Assembly (NCBI RefSeq): GCF_003569005.1
Contig: NZ_BCUR01000001.1
Coordinates: forward strand, 124,001 to 188,000
DNA length: 64,000 nt
Reading direction: 5' to 3'
From: Vibrio superstes
GTDB taxonomy: Bacteria; Pseudomonadota; Gammaproteobacteria; Enterobacterales; Vibrionaceae
Under the pieces are notes generated by a model. It was not told the origin of the DNA. It was given only the letters and a program-made list of their open reading frames with translations, and searched no databases. Below, one piece after another: positions 25,718-35,383 of the stretch (the first letter of the stretch is position 1; each line of letters starts with the position of its first letter). Made by a program: the position numbers and the translations under genes.

Positions 25718-26892
25718 TAGTTTTCTCTCCCTAGATAAAATTTAGCCAAATCCATATAAACCTGCCTAGCAACAGCGATATTGTCATCGTTAAAGTCGTA
25801 ATGTGGGTTGTGGAGGTATGCAGAATTCTCTCCATTGCCTATGAAGAAGTAACATCCCGGACGCTCAAGCAAGTAGAAGCTAAAATCCTCCGCACCCATG
25901 GTCGGCATATAATCAATCTCCAAGAGTTCATCTGCTGCAAAACTAGGCTCACAGGCTTTTAACAAGTCAGTTGTTTCATTACGATGATTCACTAGTGCAG
26001 GTATGGAAAGTTCAATATCGAATTGGTAAGAACAACTGAACTGAGAACACACGTGTCTCAAGGTGTTTTCAATCTCTTTTAGCAAAAATTCTTCTGTATC
26101 TTTGTGATCAGTACGTACGCTTAGCCAAAGCTCAGCACTTGAACTGATCACATTGATGGCCTCACCAGAATGAAATTTTGAAACGGTAATTGCTGCAGAA
26201 TTGAGAGGGGATAATTTCCTAGAGATAATGGTTTGCACTTGAGTTACAAAACTGGCTCCGGTGATGATGGGATCATTGGTCAAGTGGGGCATTGCTGCGT
26301 GCCCTCCCTTGCCGAAAATCTTAACGCAAATACTCGTGTTCCCCCCCATTGCGGAGCCGGACTTAACAAACACTAGTCCTTGCTTAAATCCTGGACGATT
26401 ATGATATCCAAAAATCTTATCTACAGTAGGGTTCTCCAAAACCCCATCATCAATCATAGCTTTCGCGCCAGCACCCCCCTCTTCAGCGGGTTGCATGATG
26501 ATAACAATGTTCCCAACATAGGCTTTTTTGTTTGCTATTAAAGATTCAGCGGCACAAAGAAGACTCGCTGTATGACCATCATGACCACACGCATGCATTC
26601 TTCCTTCATTTTTAGATTTGTGTTCAAAATCATTAAGTTCATGAATAGGAAGCGCGTCTAGATCGGCACGAAATGCGATTGTAGGCCCAGGCCGTCCCGT
26701 ATATAAAACCGCTTTGACTCCCGTTTTACCAAGGCCTCGCGTAACTTCATAACCTAGAGAAGATAAGTGGTCTGCGACTAATTCAGACGTGTCAAATTCT
26801 TCATATTTTAATTCTGGGTAACGATGAAGTTGTTTTCTTATATCAATATACTTATCTACATTCTCGTCCATATATAACGCATCTCTATTCAT
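25717..26892 (-). CDS. M20-family amidohydrolase
   Basis: Metal-dependent amidohydrolase of the M20D group (hippurate hydrolase / AbgA-AbgB-like), 391 residues. Metal-site motifs: HACGHDGHTAS, QPAEEGGAGAKAM with the catalytic Glu pair, the YHNRPG histidine and the C-terminal MGAEDFSFYL. RADLDALP is the family's early signature. Start chosen at ATG 26892 behind GGTGG; an upstream ATG at 26928 would add a hydrophobic stretch without a ribosome binding site, and ATG 26871 is a shorter alternative. It forms a two-gene operon with the transporter. Confidence 0.88.
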   Translation of the reverse strand: MNRDALYMDENVDKYIDIRKQLHRYPELKYEEFDTSELVADHLSSLGYEVTRGLGKTGVKAVLYTGRPGPTIAFRADLDALPIHELNDFEHKSKNEGRMHACGHDGHTASLLCAAESLIANKKAYVGNIVIIMQPAEEGGAGAKAMIDDGVLENPTVDKIFGYHNRPGFKQGLVFVKSGSAMGGNTSICVKIFGKGGHAAMPHLTNDPIITGASFVTQVQTIISRKLSPLNSAAITVSKFHSGEAINVISSSAELWLSVRTDHKDTEEFLLKEIENTLRHVCSQFSCSYQFDIELSIPALVNHRNETTDLLKACEPSFAADELLEIDYMPTMGAEDFSFYLLERPGCYFFIGNGENSAYLHNPHYDFNDDNIAVARQVYMDLAKFYLGREN

Positions 26893-27261
26893 TAGTGTTA
26901 ACCACCACACTAAACAAACGAGCAACATTTACCCGATTAAAATGTAACAATTTGCATATTTTTCAACAACAAGCAGCCCTAACCCACTGCTATTAAGCAT
27001 TCTAGCCCTGGTCAGACAACTATGAAATTTAGTCTGTCATTAATACGACCAACCCTGTTCAGAGTATGATTCTGAGTTGTGTCTTTGGTTCTTGAGGGCA
27101 TAGTACTGTCTGCAGACAAGCTTGAGGCATTGAGGTAAGTTTTCATGGGTAGACATAATACGGCTTCAATTTACGGACTTACGGACTTACGGGGCTCACT
27201 TTGCAGATTTGATTGCTACGCTTACTACTCTTGATCACGTAACCAGGTACAAGGAGTGTTC
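26893..27261. other. Divergent promoter region with a short tandem repeat
   Basis: Lies between the divergent M20 and YiiX-like genes. TTACGG recurs at 8-bp spacing (unit ACTTACGG, nearly three times) at 27171-27193. No gene supported. Confidence 0.5.
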
Positions 27262-27852
27262 ATGAAAGCTGGCGATCTAATATTTACCCAATTGGGTTCC
27301 CCTTCGAATGCAATATCATCAGTGACAGAGGGCTTTAAAGGTGCTCGCGTCAACCATGTAGGCATCATAGTAGACACCAATAAGGGCAAGTTTGTTTTGG
27401 AAGCGTTCGACCCTGAAGTCCGACTCACCAGTATCAGTGTTTATTTAAAGCGTTCTTGGTTTGGGACACCTAATCCGCGCTACATTGCAGCTAGGCTTAA
27501 AGAACAATACCAAAATTTAATACCAGCAGCGATTAAGTATGGCCTAAACCAAAGGGCCGTACCTTACGATGAACGCTATCTCACTGATGAAGATGCGCTT
27601 TATTGCAGCGAGCTTATCGTTGATATGTTTAAGAACGCCAATGATGGGGTTGAGTTCTTCCCAGAATCTCCTATGAGCTTCCGGGATACCGAAACTGGGG
27701 AATTACATGACTACTGGGTTCGTCACTACAACGAGCAATTCGGTATGCCTGTACCTACCGGAGAGCCGGGCTCAAACCCCGGGAATATGAGTAAAGACAG
27801 CAAACTTTATATCTATGACGTGGTGGGAGATATCAGTGGCTACGAACAATAG
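27262..27852 (+). CDS. YiiX/permuted NlpC/P60-like cysteine hydrolase
   Basis: Predicted papain-like hydrolase of 196 residues. GDLIF (about 4-8) is the typical family start; the probable catalytic His lies in VNHVGIIVD (about 27-35) and the Cys in ALYCSELIVDMF (about 115), the circularly permuted order of YiiX/YebB proteins. No signal peptide, so cytoplasmic unless exported otherwise. ATG 27262 follows AAGGAG by six bases; the in-frame GTG at 27256 overlaps that box. Monocistronic with a terminator. Substrate unknown; the family covers amidases and lipid-modifying enzymes. Confidence 0.78.
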   Translation: MKAGDLIFTQLGSPSNAISSVTEGFKGARVNHVGIIVDTNKGKFVLEAFDPEVRLTSISVYLKRSWFGTPNPRYIAARLKEQYQNLIPAAIKYGLNQRAVPYDERYLTDEDALYCSELIVDMFKNANDGVEFFPESPMSFRDTETGELHDYWVRHYNEQFGMPVPTGEPGSNPGNMSKDSKLYIYDVVGDISGYEQ

Positions 27853-28413
27853 CAAACGACCACGAATAAAGTGCAAACCGTCATCCACTCCGACTGTAAC
27901 GGTGCATACAGGGTGAAGGTAGAATTAGAGAAATAAAAAAGGCCCTATATTAGAGCCTTTTTAGTTTGATATTTTCTATATTCCTTATAGACAATGACAA
28001 ATCCAATCTGAAGTAGTTTTATACTCAACCAAATCATTGAAATCCTCGTATTGTCATTTGTAATTATACACAATCTGTAACAAAAACACACGGAGTTGTT
28101 CACCTTAAACTCAACTCAAACAAAGATGATTGAATTTTGGTAACTTTTTAGATTATATTCACAGCACCAACCAATGAATTTTTATGCACACAACCTACCA
28201 ACCACTCTCATAAAAACCACATTCATATTCGATAATTTTGTTTCTGGATTAACATTTAGATTCTAGGATTCTTACTCATATACAAACACTTAAGTAATCA
28301 CAACCAAAATATATGAAACCTCAACCACCTGCCATCAATTCCTTATATTTCATTCAATATAAGTTTCTATTTATGCACCTTATATCGAACCGACAAAATA
28401 TATAGGCTTTAGT
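27853..28413. other. Long A/T-rich region upstream of the porin gene
   Basis: Besides the terminator at 27935-27962 it contains no open frame with coding character. About 450 bp of A/T-rich DNA lead to the porin, consistent with a complex promoter or long leader. No named binding site stands out. Confidence 0.5.
27935..27962. terminator. Terminator after the YiiX-like gene
   Basis: AAAAAGGC-CT / AG-GCCTTTTT stem with one mismatch and a T-run on both strands, about 80 bp after the stop codon. Confidence 0.75.
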
Positions 28414-28444
28414 TCCAGCACCAATTCAGAATTTTTGTGCTGGA
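28414..28444 (+). promoter_or_regulatory. Stem-loop in the porin 5' leader
   Basis: Perfect 8-bp arms TCCAGCAC / GTGCTGGA with a 15-base loop, ending 3 bp before the AAAGGA ribosome binding site of the porin gene. The position suits mRNA stabilisation or translational control. Confidence 0.55.
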
Positions 28445-28461
28445 CACTAAAGGATATAGAA

Positions 28462-29454
28462 ATGAAAAAATTGACTCTGACTGCTATCGCAGTTGCATCA
28501 GCATTCGCTGCATCAGCTAACGCTGCTGAAGTATACAAAGCAGACAACTTAGCTCTATCTCTAGGCGGCCGTGTTGAGGCTCGTAGTGAGTTCTCTGACC
28601 AAGGTAAAGACAATAAAGTAAACCAAAAGCAGCAAGAGCTTTCTCGTGCTCGTCTTAACTTTGAAGCGAAGACTCAAATCACTGAAGATGTTCATGCTCG
28701 TGGTTTTGTAGAAAAAGAGTTTACCAAAGACAACACAAACGATACTCGCTACCTTTACGTTGGCGTTGGTGACGAAAACACTGAACTGCAATACGGTAAA
28801 ACAGATGGCTCTCTTGGTCTGATCACAGATTACACCGACATCCTAAATACCTACGGTTCAGAAGCATCCAGCAAATCTGCAACGGCTGACCGCGCAGATA
28901 ACCAGCTACTTTATGTTGGCAATTATGGTGACTTAACAGTTAAAGCTAATGTGAACGGCGGCGGCGCGAAAGTATCTAAGTCATTCTTCGATAACAATGG
29001 TGTTGAGATTCCAGGTCAAAAGATCGATGCAACCATTGATAAAGGCTACGGTGCTGCAGCAAGCTATGACTTCGGCATGTTAAAAGCCGGTGCCGGTTAT
29101 GCAAAAGAAACCTATGACGGCAATGCTAAGGATAGCGACAACGTATTAGTCGGTTTAGGCGCTGATGTAACAGATGCGCTGTACCTTGGTGCTCTTTACG
29201 TGAACGGTTCTCAGTTGGGTGATGATTTCCAAGGCTATGAGCTAGCAGGCTCTTACGACTTTACTGACAAGTTAACCCTTGCTTCTACATTCACAAGTGC
29301 AAACTTCGACTCAGAGAAAGAGGATCGTAACAGCGCGACTGTCGATCTAGGTTACCAGTTCACTAACTACTTCCTAACGTATGCTGGTGTGAGCAAGAAG
29401 TTCACCCAAGACGAAGAACTTAAAGGCATGTTAGGTGCAAAAGTTACTTTCTAA
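28462..29454 (+). CDS. Gram-negative outer-membrane porin, OmpU-like
   Basis: Trimeric-type diffusion porin of 330 residues. A typical signal peptide (MKKLTLTAIAVASAFAAS...) is cleaved after ANA, about residue 22. The mature protein starts AEVYKADN and is built of alternating beta strands ending in ...AKVTF, with the terminal Phe needed for outer-membrane assembly. The usual porin Arg/Asp-rich segments appear. ATG 28462 follows AAAGGA. It is monocistronic with a stem-loop in the leader and a strong terminator. Homologue identity (OmpU, OmpT or another porin) is not certain. Confidence 0.85.
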   Translation: MKKLTLTAIAVASAFAASANAAEVYKADNLALSLGGRVEARSEFSDQGKDNKVNQKQQELSRARLNFEAKTQITEDVHARGFVEKEFTKDNTNDTRYLYVGVGDENTELQYGKTDGSLGLITDYTDILNTYGSEASSKSATADRADNQLLYVGNYGDLTVKANVNGGGAKVSKSFFDNNGVEIPGQKIDATIDKGYGAAASYDFGMLKAGAGYAKETYDGNAKDSDNVLVGLGADVTDALYLGALYVNGSQLGDDFQGYELAGSYDFTDKLTLASTFTSANFDSEKEDRNSATVDLGYQFTNYFLTYAGVSKKFTQDEELKGMLGAKVTF

Positions 29455-29489
29455 GAAAAAAAACGCTTAGTTAAACTTTAGCCATCTTT

Positions 29490-29518
29490 ATGGAGCTCTC
29501 GATCAGGGCTCCATTTTT
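29490..29518 (+). terminator. Porin terminator
   Basis: Stem ATGGAGC / GGCTCCAT followed by T5, 36 bp after the porin stop. Confidence 0.88.
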
Positions 29519-29809
29519 CTATGCACCTTATTGACTATCTCTTCTCGTTCTACTGTACACCCCTACAATATTCATCCTGTTTTTCCGCAAACGATTGCAT
29601 AATTCAAAACCTCAATACCATTAGTTTTATTAATGATAAGACAAAAATAATCTATCGTGTAGCACGCGAAATTCGTGATCCAATCCAAATATATTCCCCC
29701 TACTTACGGTACTTCCTCAAGGATTGATTTTGATCACATTAAATATGTCGCCGTTGCAACACAATGCGCCCCGAAATCAATCACATCCCTTTTTTACGAG
29801 AATTATATA
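29519..29809. promoter_or_regulatory. Promoter region of the serine transporter gene
   Basis: No gene supported. A CRP-like sequence at 29723-29738 (ATTGA, six bases, TCACA) matches eight of ten consensus positions and lies about 72 bp before the transporter start. E. coli sdaC is CRP-controlled, which makes the site plausible. Confidence 0.4.
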
Positions 29810-31063
29810 ATGACAACTACGATTATCGCAGAACAAGTATCAGGGAAAACACGTAAATGGACTTATCAAGACATCACATGGTGTCTCTCTCTTTTTGGTA
29901 CAGCTGTAGGTGCAGGCGTACTTTTCCTACCAATCAAAGCGGGCGCTGGTGGCTTTTGGCCATTAGTTATTCTAGCCCTAATTGCAGCACCTATGACATG
30001 GTTTGCTCATAAGAGCTTAGCTCGTTTTGTTCTTTCATCTAAGAACGAAAATGCGGACATTACCGACGTCGTTGAAGAACACTTTGGAAAGACTGGCGCA
30101 AACATTATTACCTTTGCCTACTTCTTTGCCATCTACCCAATTGTTCTAATTTACGGTGTGGGTATCACTAACACTGTCGATTCTTTCATGGTGAATCAAC
30201 TTGGCATGGAATCTGTTCCTCGCTGGTTACTTTCTGGTGGTTTAATTGCTCTAATGACAGGTGGCGTGGTATTCGGTAAGGAACTGATGCTAAAAGCAAC
30301 ATCTGCAATGGTATATCCACTTGTACTTATCTTGCTGGCGCTATCGATTTACCTAATTCCAGACTGGAATACGTCAATGATGTCAGTGACTCCTGAATGG
30401 ACCACACTGCCTTCTACTATTTGGTTGGCAATCCCAATCATTGTATTCTCTTTTAACCACAGCCCAATCATTAGCCAGTTCACTAAAGAACAGCGTAAAA
30501 CCTACGGCGAAGATGCACACAAGAAAACGGACATGATCACTGGCGGCGCGTCAGCAATGCTGATGGGTTTCGTTATGTTCTTCGTATTCTCGGTAGTGTT
30601 GTCTCTATCTCCTGAGCAACTAGCGCAAGCACAAGCTGAGAACATCTCTGTACTTTCTTACCTAGCGAACGTTCATGCGTCGCCAATCATCTCTATATTG
30701 GGTCCAGTAATCGCGTTCGCAGCCATCACTTCAAGCTACTTTGGCCATTTCCTAGGTGCTCATGAGGGTTTGGTTGGTCTAGCTAAATCACGCTCAAACG
30801 CTTCTGCAAGTAAGATTGATAAGGTTGCTTTAAGCTTCATCGTACTAACTACTTGGATTGTCGCAATTATTAACCCTAGTATTCTTGGCATGATTGAAGC
30901 GATTGGCGCGCCAATGATTGCTGCAATTCTATTCATTATGCCTGTGTTTGCGATGTACAAAGTTCCAGCAATGAAAAAGCTAGCAACCACTAAAGCGGCT
31001 CGAATCTTCACGCTTATCTGCGGTATCGCAGCGATTACCTCTGCAACGTACGGCATCTTCTAA
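29810..31063 (+). CDS. sdaC: Serine transporter (HAAAP family)
   Basis: Inner-membrane proton/amino-acid symporter of the hydroxy/aromatic amino acid permease family, 417 residues, about 11 helices. The first helix GTAVGAGVLFLPIKAG and IPIIVFSFNHSPIISQF are characteristic of SdaC/TdcC. The start at ATG 29810 gives the family's normal length; a 45-codon upstream extension has no family similarity. The L-serine dehydratase gene follows after 318 bp, so the two form an uptake-and-degradation pair as in E. coli sdaCB. Confidence 0.9.
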   Translation: MTTTIIAEQVSGKTRKWTYQDITWCLSLFGTAVGAGVLFLPIKAGAGGFWPLVILALIAAPMTWFAHKSLARFVLSSKNENADITDVVEEHFGKTGANIITFAYFFAIYPIVLIYGVGITNTVDSFMVNQLGMESVPRWLLSGGLIALMTGGVVFGKELMLKATSAMVYPLVLILLALSIYLIPDWNTSMMSVTPEWTTLPSTIWLAIPIIVFSFNHSPIISQFTKEQRKTYGEDAHKKTDMITGGASAMLMGFVMFFVFSVVLSLSPEQLAQAQAENISVLSYLANVHASPIISILGPVIAFAAITSSYFGHFLGAHEGLVGLAKSRSNASASKIDKVALSFIVLTTWIVAIINPSILGMIEAIGAPMIAAILFIMPVFAMYKVPAMKKLATTKAARIFTLICGIAAITSATYGIF

Positions 31064-31381
31064 TAAACCTTGATGCTCAATAGCCCTTAGCTTATGGCTA
31101 GGGGCCTGACTTTCATACACAAGTATTGATAGTCGAGCTAAATGTGATCTAACAAAGTGTATCCCTTATTAGATCACTACTTTGAATAAACGTCTTCCCC
31201 GAGTGCGTTTCTGGGCCGGCATTTCGGTCGGGGACCTTATCAGCAGAGCTGTGTAATCAGATTCCCGATAAAGGCATTCGGGAATGACGGAAATCCTAAA
31301 GTCTGATTTGGGTTCAAGAGACAGACTAGGGGCTTTTTATTCTGCTCTCCCCCTTTATTTCATAATAAGGCATGAATAATC
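31064..31381. repeat. Intergenic region with three inverted repeats (REP-like)
   Basis: Three separate symmetries lie between sdaC and the dehydratase gene: GTGATCTAA / TTAGATCAC at 31144-31177, TCCCCGA / TCGGGGA at 31196-31234, and ATTCCCGA / TCGGGAAT at 31261-31285. The last resembles the ATTCCCG palindromic REP-type repeats found between genes in many gammaproteobacteria. No open frame supported. Confidence 0.6.
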
Positions 31382-32743
31382 ATGATCAGTATTTTTGATA
31401 TTTACAAAATTGGCGTTGGTCCTTCTAGTTCTCATACTGTAGGTCCTATGAAGGCTGGCTATGAATTCGTCGAAGAACTCAAGCACATGGCAATCTTACA
31501 GTCAGTCACCAAGGTAACGGTAGATGTCTATGGCTCACTATCATTAACAGGCAAAGGTCACCATACCGACATTGCTATTATCATGGGCCTTGCGGGTAAC
31601 CTTCCGCAAACCGTTGATATAGATTCGATAGATGGATTTATCAAAAATGTGGAGCAAACAGGTAAGTTGGCTTTTGATGCTGGCAGTCACACCGTTGATT
31701 TTCCTGTCTCTGGTGGCATGAACTTCCACTCTGAAAACCTAGCGCTGCATGAAAACGGCATGCAGATCCATGCATGGGCTAACAATGAGCTTGTACATAG
31801 CAAAACCTACTACTCTATCGGTGGCGGATTTATTGTTGACGAAGCCTCTTTTGGCCAGTCTGAAGCGCTAACCGTTGAGGTCCCTTACCCTTTTGATTCG
31901 GCAACCTCGCTTGTTGCACAAGCGGTTGAAAGCGGACTTTCTATTAGTACCTTGGTACTTAAGAATGAGAAAGCGCTGCATTCAGATGAGGCTATCTCCA
32001 ACTATCTAGCCGCTATCTGGCAGACTATGTCTGATGGCATCGAAAGAGGCATGAATACAGAGGGCGTATTACCTGGACCACTTCGTGTTCACCGCCGCGC
32101 ACCTTGTCTTTACAAAAAGCTTTCCACTTCTGCCGGCACTAACGCAGACCCTATGGCTGTAGTAGATTGGATTAACTTGTTTGCATTTGCTGTCAATGAA
32201 GAAAACGCTGCGGGCGGTAGAGTGGTAACCGCCCCAACCAATGGGGCGTGTGGAATAGTTCCTGCTGTACTGGCTTACTACGATAAATTCATTCAACCAG
32301 TGACAGCAAAAGAGTATACCCGTTACTTCGCAGCTTCTGGTGCAATCGGTAGTTTGTACAAGCGTAACGCCTCTATCTCAGGGGCAGAAGTTGGTTGCCA
32401 AGGTGAAGTGGGCGTTGCATGTTCCATGGCCGCAGCAGGTTTAGCTGAGTTAATGGGCGGCAGTCCAGAGCAGGTTTGCATGGCAGCGGAAATCGGTATG
32501 GAACACAATCTTGGCTTAACATGCGATCCAGTTGCTGGACAAGTTCAAGTGCCATGTATAGAAAGAAACGGCATTGCCGCAGTGAAAGCAGTTAACTCTG
32601 CTCGTATGGCATTAGGTCGCACCTCTGCCGCTAGAGTCTCGCTTGATAAGGTTATCGAAACCATGCTTGAAACAGGAAAGGATATGAACGCTAAATACCG
32701 TGAGACCTCTCAAGGTGGATTAGCTATCAAGGTGCTTTGCTAA
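31382..32743 (+). CDS. sdaA: L-serine dehydratase (iron-sulfur type)
   Basis: Single-chain [4Fe-4S] L-serine ammonia-lyase, 453 residues, converting serine to pyruvate and ammonia. N-terminal beta domain begins with [14 protein letters not shown]; the C-terminal alpha domain holds the cluster cysteines in [22 protein letters not shown] and nearby, with [12 protein letters not shown] strongly conserved. The upstream serine transporter supplies its substrate. An AAGG sits 11 bases before the ATG, somewhat far. It could equally be named sdaB or tdcG. Confidence 0.92.
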   Translation: MISIFDIYKIGVGPSSSHTVGPMKAGYEFVEELKHMAILQSVTKVTVDVYGSLSLTGKGHHTDIAIIMGLAGNLPQTVDIDSIDGFIKNVEQTGKLAFDAGSHTVDFPVSGGMNFHSENLALHENGMQIHAWANNELVHSKTYYSIGGGFIVDEASFGQSEALTVEVPYPFDSATSLVAQAVESGLSISTLVLKNEKALHSDEAISNYLAAIWQTMSDGIERGMNTEGVLPGPLRVHRRAPCLYKKLSTSAGTNADPMAVVDWINLFAFAVNEENAAGGRVVTAPTNGACGIVPAVLAYYDKFIQPVTAKEYTRYFAASGAIGSLYKRNASISGAEVGCQGEVGVACSMAAAGLAELMGGSPEQVCMAAEIGMEHNLGLTCDPVAGQVQVPCIERNGIAAVKAVNSARMALGRTSAARVSLDKVIETMLETGKDMNAKYRETSQGGLAIKVLC

Positions 32744-32768
32744 AAAGCATTTTTCAAATGGATATAAT

Positions 32769-32796
32769 GGCCCAACCTTAGGTTGGGCCTTTGTTT
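32769..32796 (+). terminator. Terminator of the serine dehydratase gene
   Basis: Perfect 9-bp arms GGCCCAACC / GGTTGGGCC, three-base loop, then TTTGTTT; 25 bp after the stop. Confidence 0.9.
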
Positions 32797-32810
32797 ATCT
32801 ACTCTTTCCA

Positions 32811-34265
32811 CTAGAAGCGATGCGTTAGAGAGGACACAAACTGGCGCTTATCCGATCCATTCTGCCCATACTCAGCTTGGATTGCCCACGAGCGATTGAA
32901 GTTATAGCTTGCTCCTACTAGGCCCATCCATTTGTCGATGTTTTCTTGTTCGATCTTGTAGTTGATGTGCTTATCATCTGGAAGACCACCATAATGCTCA
33001 CCATATATGGTCAAGTTGCTGTCTAGATAACTAACACCTACATACACATCAACGCTACTCGTATCTTTCAGCGGAATCTGTTTACCAATTCGTGGGCTAA
33101 CACTAATTACTAGCTCTTCTGCTCTCGCATTTTTCATATCAACGTAGCTAACGGAAACGGGTATGGCTAAGAAATAATCTTGCCACCCTGCAGCAAAAGT
33201 TGCTCCTATGGTGTAGTTCCAGCCATCTAAATCAACATCTAATGCATGTTTCCACCCATCAGTGTTACAAATTTCTGGCCTCAATGCTTCAGGTCGTTGA
33301 CACATATCTAAGCCACCCACCAACGAGCCATCAGATTCAAATTCAACATGAGCCATACCGTTTACTTTTCCTACAGTGGCAAACACATTCATGAAAGGAA
33401 AGATCCAAGCATCGAGTTTCAGTTGAGGTGTTTGACTATGGGAATAGTTGTTATCAAACGATATAAACTCTACTGGCTGGGTAGCACCATTATTGATGCC
33501 GGAGAAGCCAGCCTCAAGATTCGAAATCGTCATATCTTGCTTAGTTTCGGCATAAAGGATGCTAATCCCAAATGGCAAAGGCAGGCTAAACCCTTGATCA
33601 ACCACATCCTGAGCGAAGAATGGTAATGGCCTATCCCATTTCGGATTCGACTCATCACCGACTGACTCATGATTCGCAAATTTCGCATTACCCACCCCAG
33701 TTTCGGTCAGTTCTTCGTTTACCGATACCGACATCAAACGGGCACTGCCCACAGCTGAGGCACTAGACTCGAACACCAAATAAGTAGGAATCTCGCTGTC
33801 TTCTAAATAATAGACCTGCTCAGTCTCGATACCACTGGCGCTTATATTCCAGTCAGTCCCCCAAGAAGACTCGCTAAACCCCTCACTAAATTTTTCAAGG
33901 TTCTCAGGGGTATCAAGAACAGAGATCATTCTGTAGCTACTGAGGCCAATTCCAGCGCCTACATCGTAACGATACAGGTCAATGTAGGTGGTAGAGTCAT
34001 CAACATTGCTATACACAGCACCTATACCTGTGCCTCCACCGACTAATGGCACCTTAATGTTCGACATTACACCCGTCGCATACCCTTCTGCTTGTTCTAG
34101 TTGAGCATGAATTTCTGGGTAGACCTCTGCCAGTTCTTCTATCAACTGCTCACTTTCATCATCGATTGATTGGCGGATCTCTTCTCTCTCTTCATAGGGG
34201 ATCGAAGAGCTACAAGCCGTCATAAAAAATGCCATAAAACTGGTCAATAAGAAGGGAGTGCGCAT
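32811..34265 (-). CDS. Outer-membrane lipoprotein with predicted beta-barrel
   Basis: Exported protein of 484 residues. The signal sequence ends in the lipobox FMTAC (Cys18 lipidated). A helical acidic segment leads to a SYLF/Ysc84-like stretch (QAEGYATGVMSNIKVPLVGGGTGIGA, about 59-85). From about residue 200 on, alternating strands with aromatic girdles and a C-terminal ...SSLTHRF suggest a beta-barrel ending in Phe. Start taken at ATG 34265; a TTG five codons earlier has no ribosome binding site. Combining a lipid anchor, SYLF-like part and barrel is unusual. Function unknown. Confidence 0.68.
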   Translation of the reverse strand: MRTPFLLTSFMAFFMTACSSSIPYEEREEIRQSIDDESEQLIEELAEVYPEIHAQLEQAEGYATGVMSNIKVPLVGGGTGIGAVYSNVDDSTTYIDLYRYDVGAGIGLSSYRMISVLDTPENLEKFSEGFSESSWGTDWNISASGIETEQVYYLEDSEIPTYLVFESSASAVGSARLMSVSVNEELTETGVGNAKFANHESVGDESNPKWDRPLPFFAQDVVDQGFSLPLPFGISILYAETKQDMTISNLEAGFSGINNGATQPVEFISFDNNYSHSQTPQLKLDAWIFPFMNVFATVGKVNGMAHVEFESDGSLVGGLDMCQRPEALRPEICNTDGWKHALDVDLDGWNYTIGATFAAGWQDYFLAIPVSVSYVDMKNARAEELVISVSPRIGKQIPLKDTSSVDVYVGVSYLDSNLTIYGEHYGGLPDDKHINYKIEQENIDKWMGLVGASYNFNRSWAIQAEYGQNGSDKRQFVSSLTHRF

Positions 34266-34621
34266 AGAGTCATAAGCCAACGGGTTATAAAGTGCGCGAA
34301 GATTATCACGGTGAAGATGGCCAACCCATCACTCAGGCTTATACCGATCCTCACTCTTATTTAAGTATTCAATTGAGCCTAGTTATGAATTGAAGAGCGA
34401 CACAAGAAAGATGCCTTTCAATGTAGAGTATTTCTTGCAACTACTATCATTGACATCAATGTGTCGAACGAAGAGACGGGGGTAAGGTTTTATCAGGAAA
34501 AATAGTTATCTAACATGAAAACGGTAGCTTGATAATGGCCATGTAACATTACCACCCACTACCGTTGTTATGTTCAGTTCCAGCTAATATGGAAACAAAC
34601 TTATGGATATCTCACGCTAAA
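34266..34621. other. Gap between lipoprotein and PheC-like genes
   Basis: No gene supported. AACGGTAG / CTACCGTT at 34520-34566 forms an inverted repeat. A CATGAAA-CGGTA stretch here resembles one at 35560 on the other side of the PheC-like gene. Confidence 0.4.
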
Positions 34622-35383
34622 CTATTTAAGGGCGTTCTTTTCCATCAGGTCTTCTTCAACACCTTTTAGTTTCATCTCATCCATGATGAAGTTGACAGTA
34701 TTGAGAAGTCGTTGCTCCCCTTTAGGGATCAAGTAACCGAACTCGCTCTTAGTGAACGGGTCAGCACAACCTGATGCCTCTAAACGCTTATCAATGCTTT
34801 GATAATATAGAGCTTCTGGCGTCTCGGTGACCATCACATCTACCTTACCTTCTGCAACCGCTTCTGGTACATCTAGGTTATTTTCATAGGTGGTGAACTT
34901 AGCGCTAGTCAGGTGCTCTTTGGCAAACAGCTCGTTTGTACCACCAATGTTGTAGCCCACCTTGGTGCTGGCTTGGTTTGCCTCTTCTAGGGTATCGTAT
35001 TTTTCTGCGTTGCCTTTAGCTACCAAAAAGCACTTGCCAAACGTCATGTAGCCTTGAGTCTGCTCAGCGTTCAACTGACGTTGCATCTTACGAGTAATAC
35101 CACCCATAGCAACATCATACTTATCTTGCGCTAAACCATCCAATAGCTCTTTCCAGGTGGTCTCAACAAACTCAACCTTAACACCAAGCTGATTAGCCAT
35201 ATGCTTTGCCACATCAATATCGTAACCACTGAGTGTCTCGCCATCGTGGTAAGAGAATGGGCGATAGTCACCTGTAGTACCTACTCTTAGTACACCCTCT
35301 TTCTGGATATCATCTAGACGGTCAGCGTGTGCAACACCCACGGTCATCAGGCCCAGAGAGAGACCTAAGATTAGTGTTTTCAT
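34622..35383 (-). CDS. Periplasmic PheC-like / amino-acid-binding protein
   Basis: Periplasmic type II solute-binding fold, 253 residues with a signal peptide cleaved near residue 20. GVLRVGTTGDYRPFSY and NIGGTNELFAKE match periplasmic cyclohexadienyl dehydratase PheC, which converts prephenate or arogenate to phenylpyruvate or phenylalanine; the fold is shared with polar amino acid ABC binding proteins. No permease or ATPase gene is adjacent, which favours an enzyme or orphan binding protein over a local transporter. Active-site equivalence could not be verified by eye. Confidence 0.75.
   Translation of the reverse strand: MKTLILGLSLGLMTVGVAHADRLDDIQKEGVLRVGTTGDYRPFSYHDGETLSGYDIDVAKHMANQLGVKVEFVETTWKELLDGLAQDKYDVAMGGITRKMQRQLNAEQTQGYMTFGKCFLVAKGNAEKYDTLEEANQASTKVGYNIGGTNELFAKEHLTSAKFTTYENNLDVPEAVAEGKVDVMVTETPEALYYQSIDKRLEASGCADPFTKSEFGYLIPKGEQRLLNTVNFIMDEMKLKGVEEDLMEKNALK

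Noticed and set aside
29521..29727. 68-codon plus-strand frame after the porin terminator
   Set aside because: Starts directly after the terminator, rich in Tyr/Ile/Phe as expected for A/T-rich non-coding DNA, no ribosome binding site.
31196..31285. CRISPR-like or riboswitch structure between sdaC and the dehydratase gene
   Set aside because: Only separate short hairpins, no regularly spaced repeats and no known riboswitch core.
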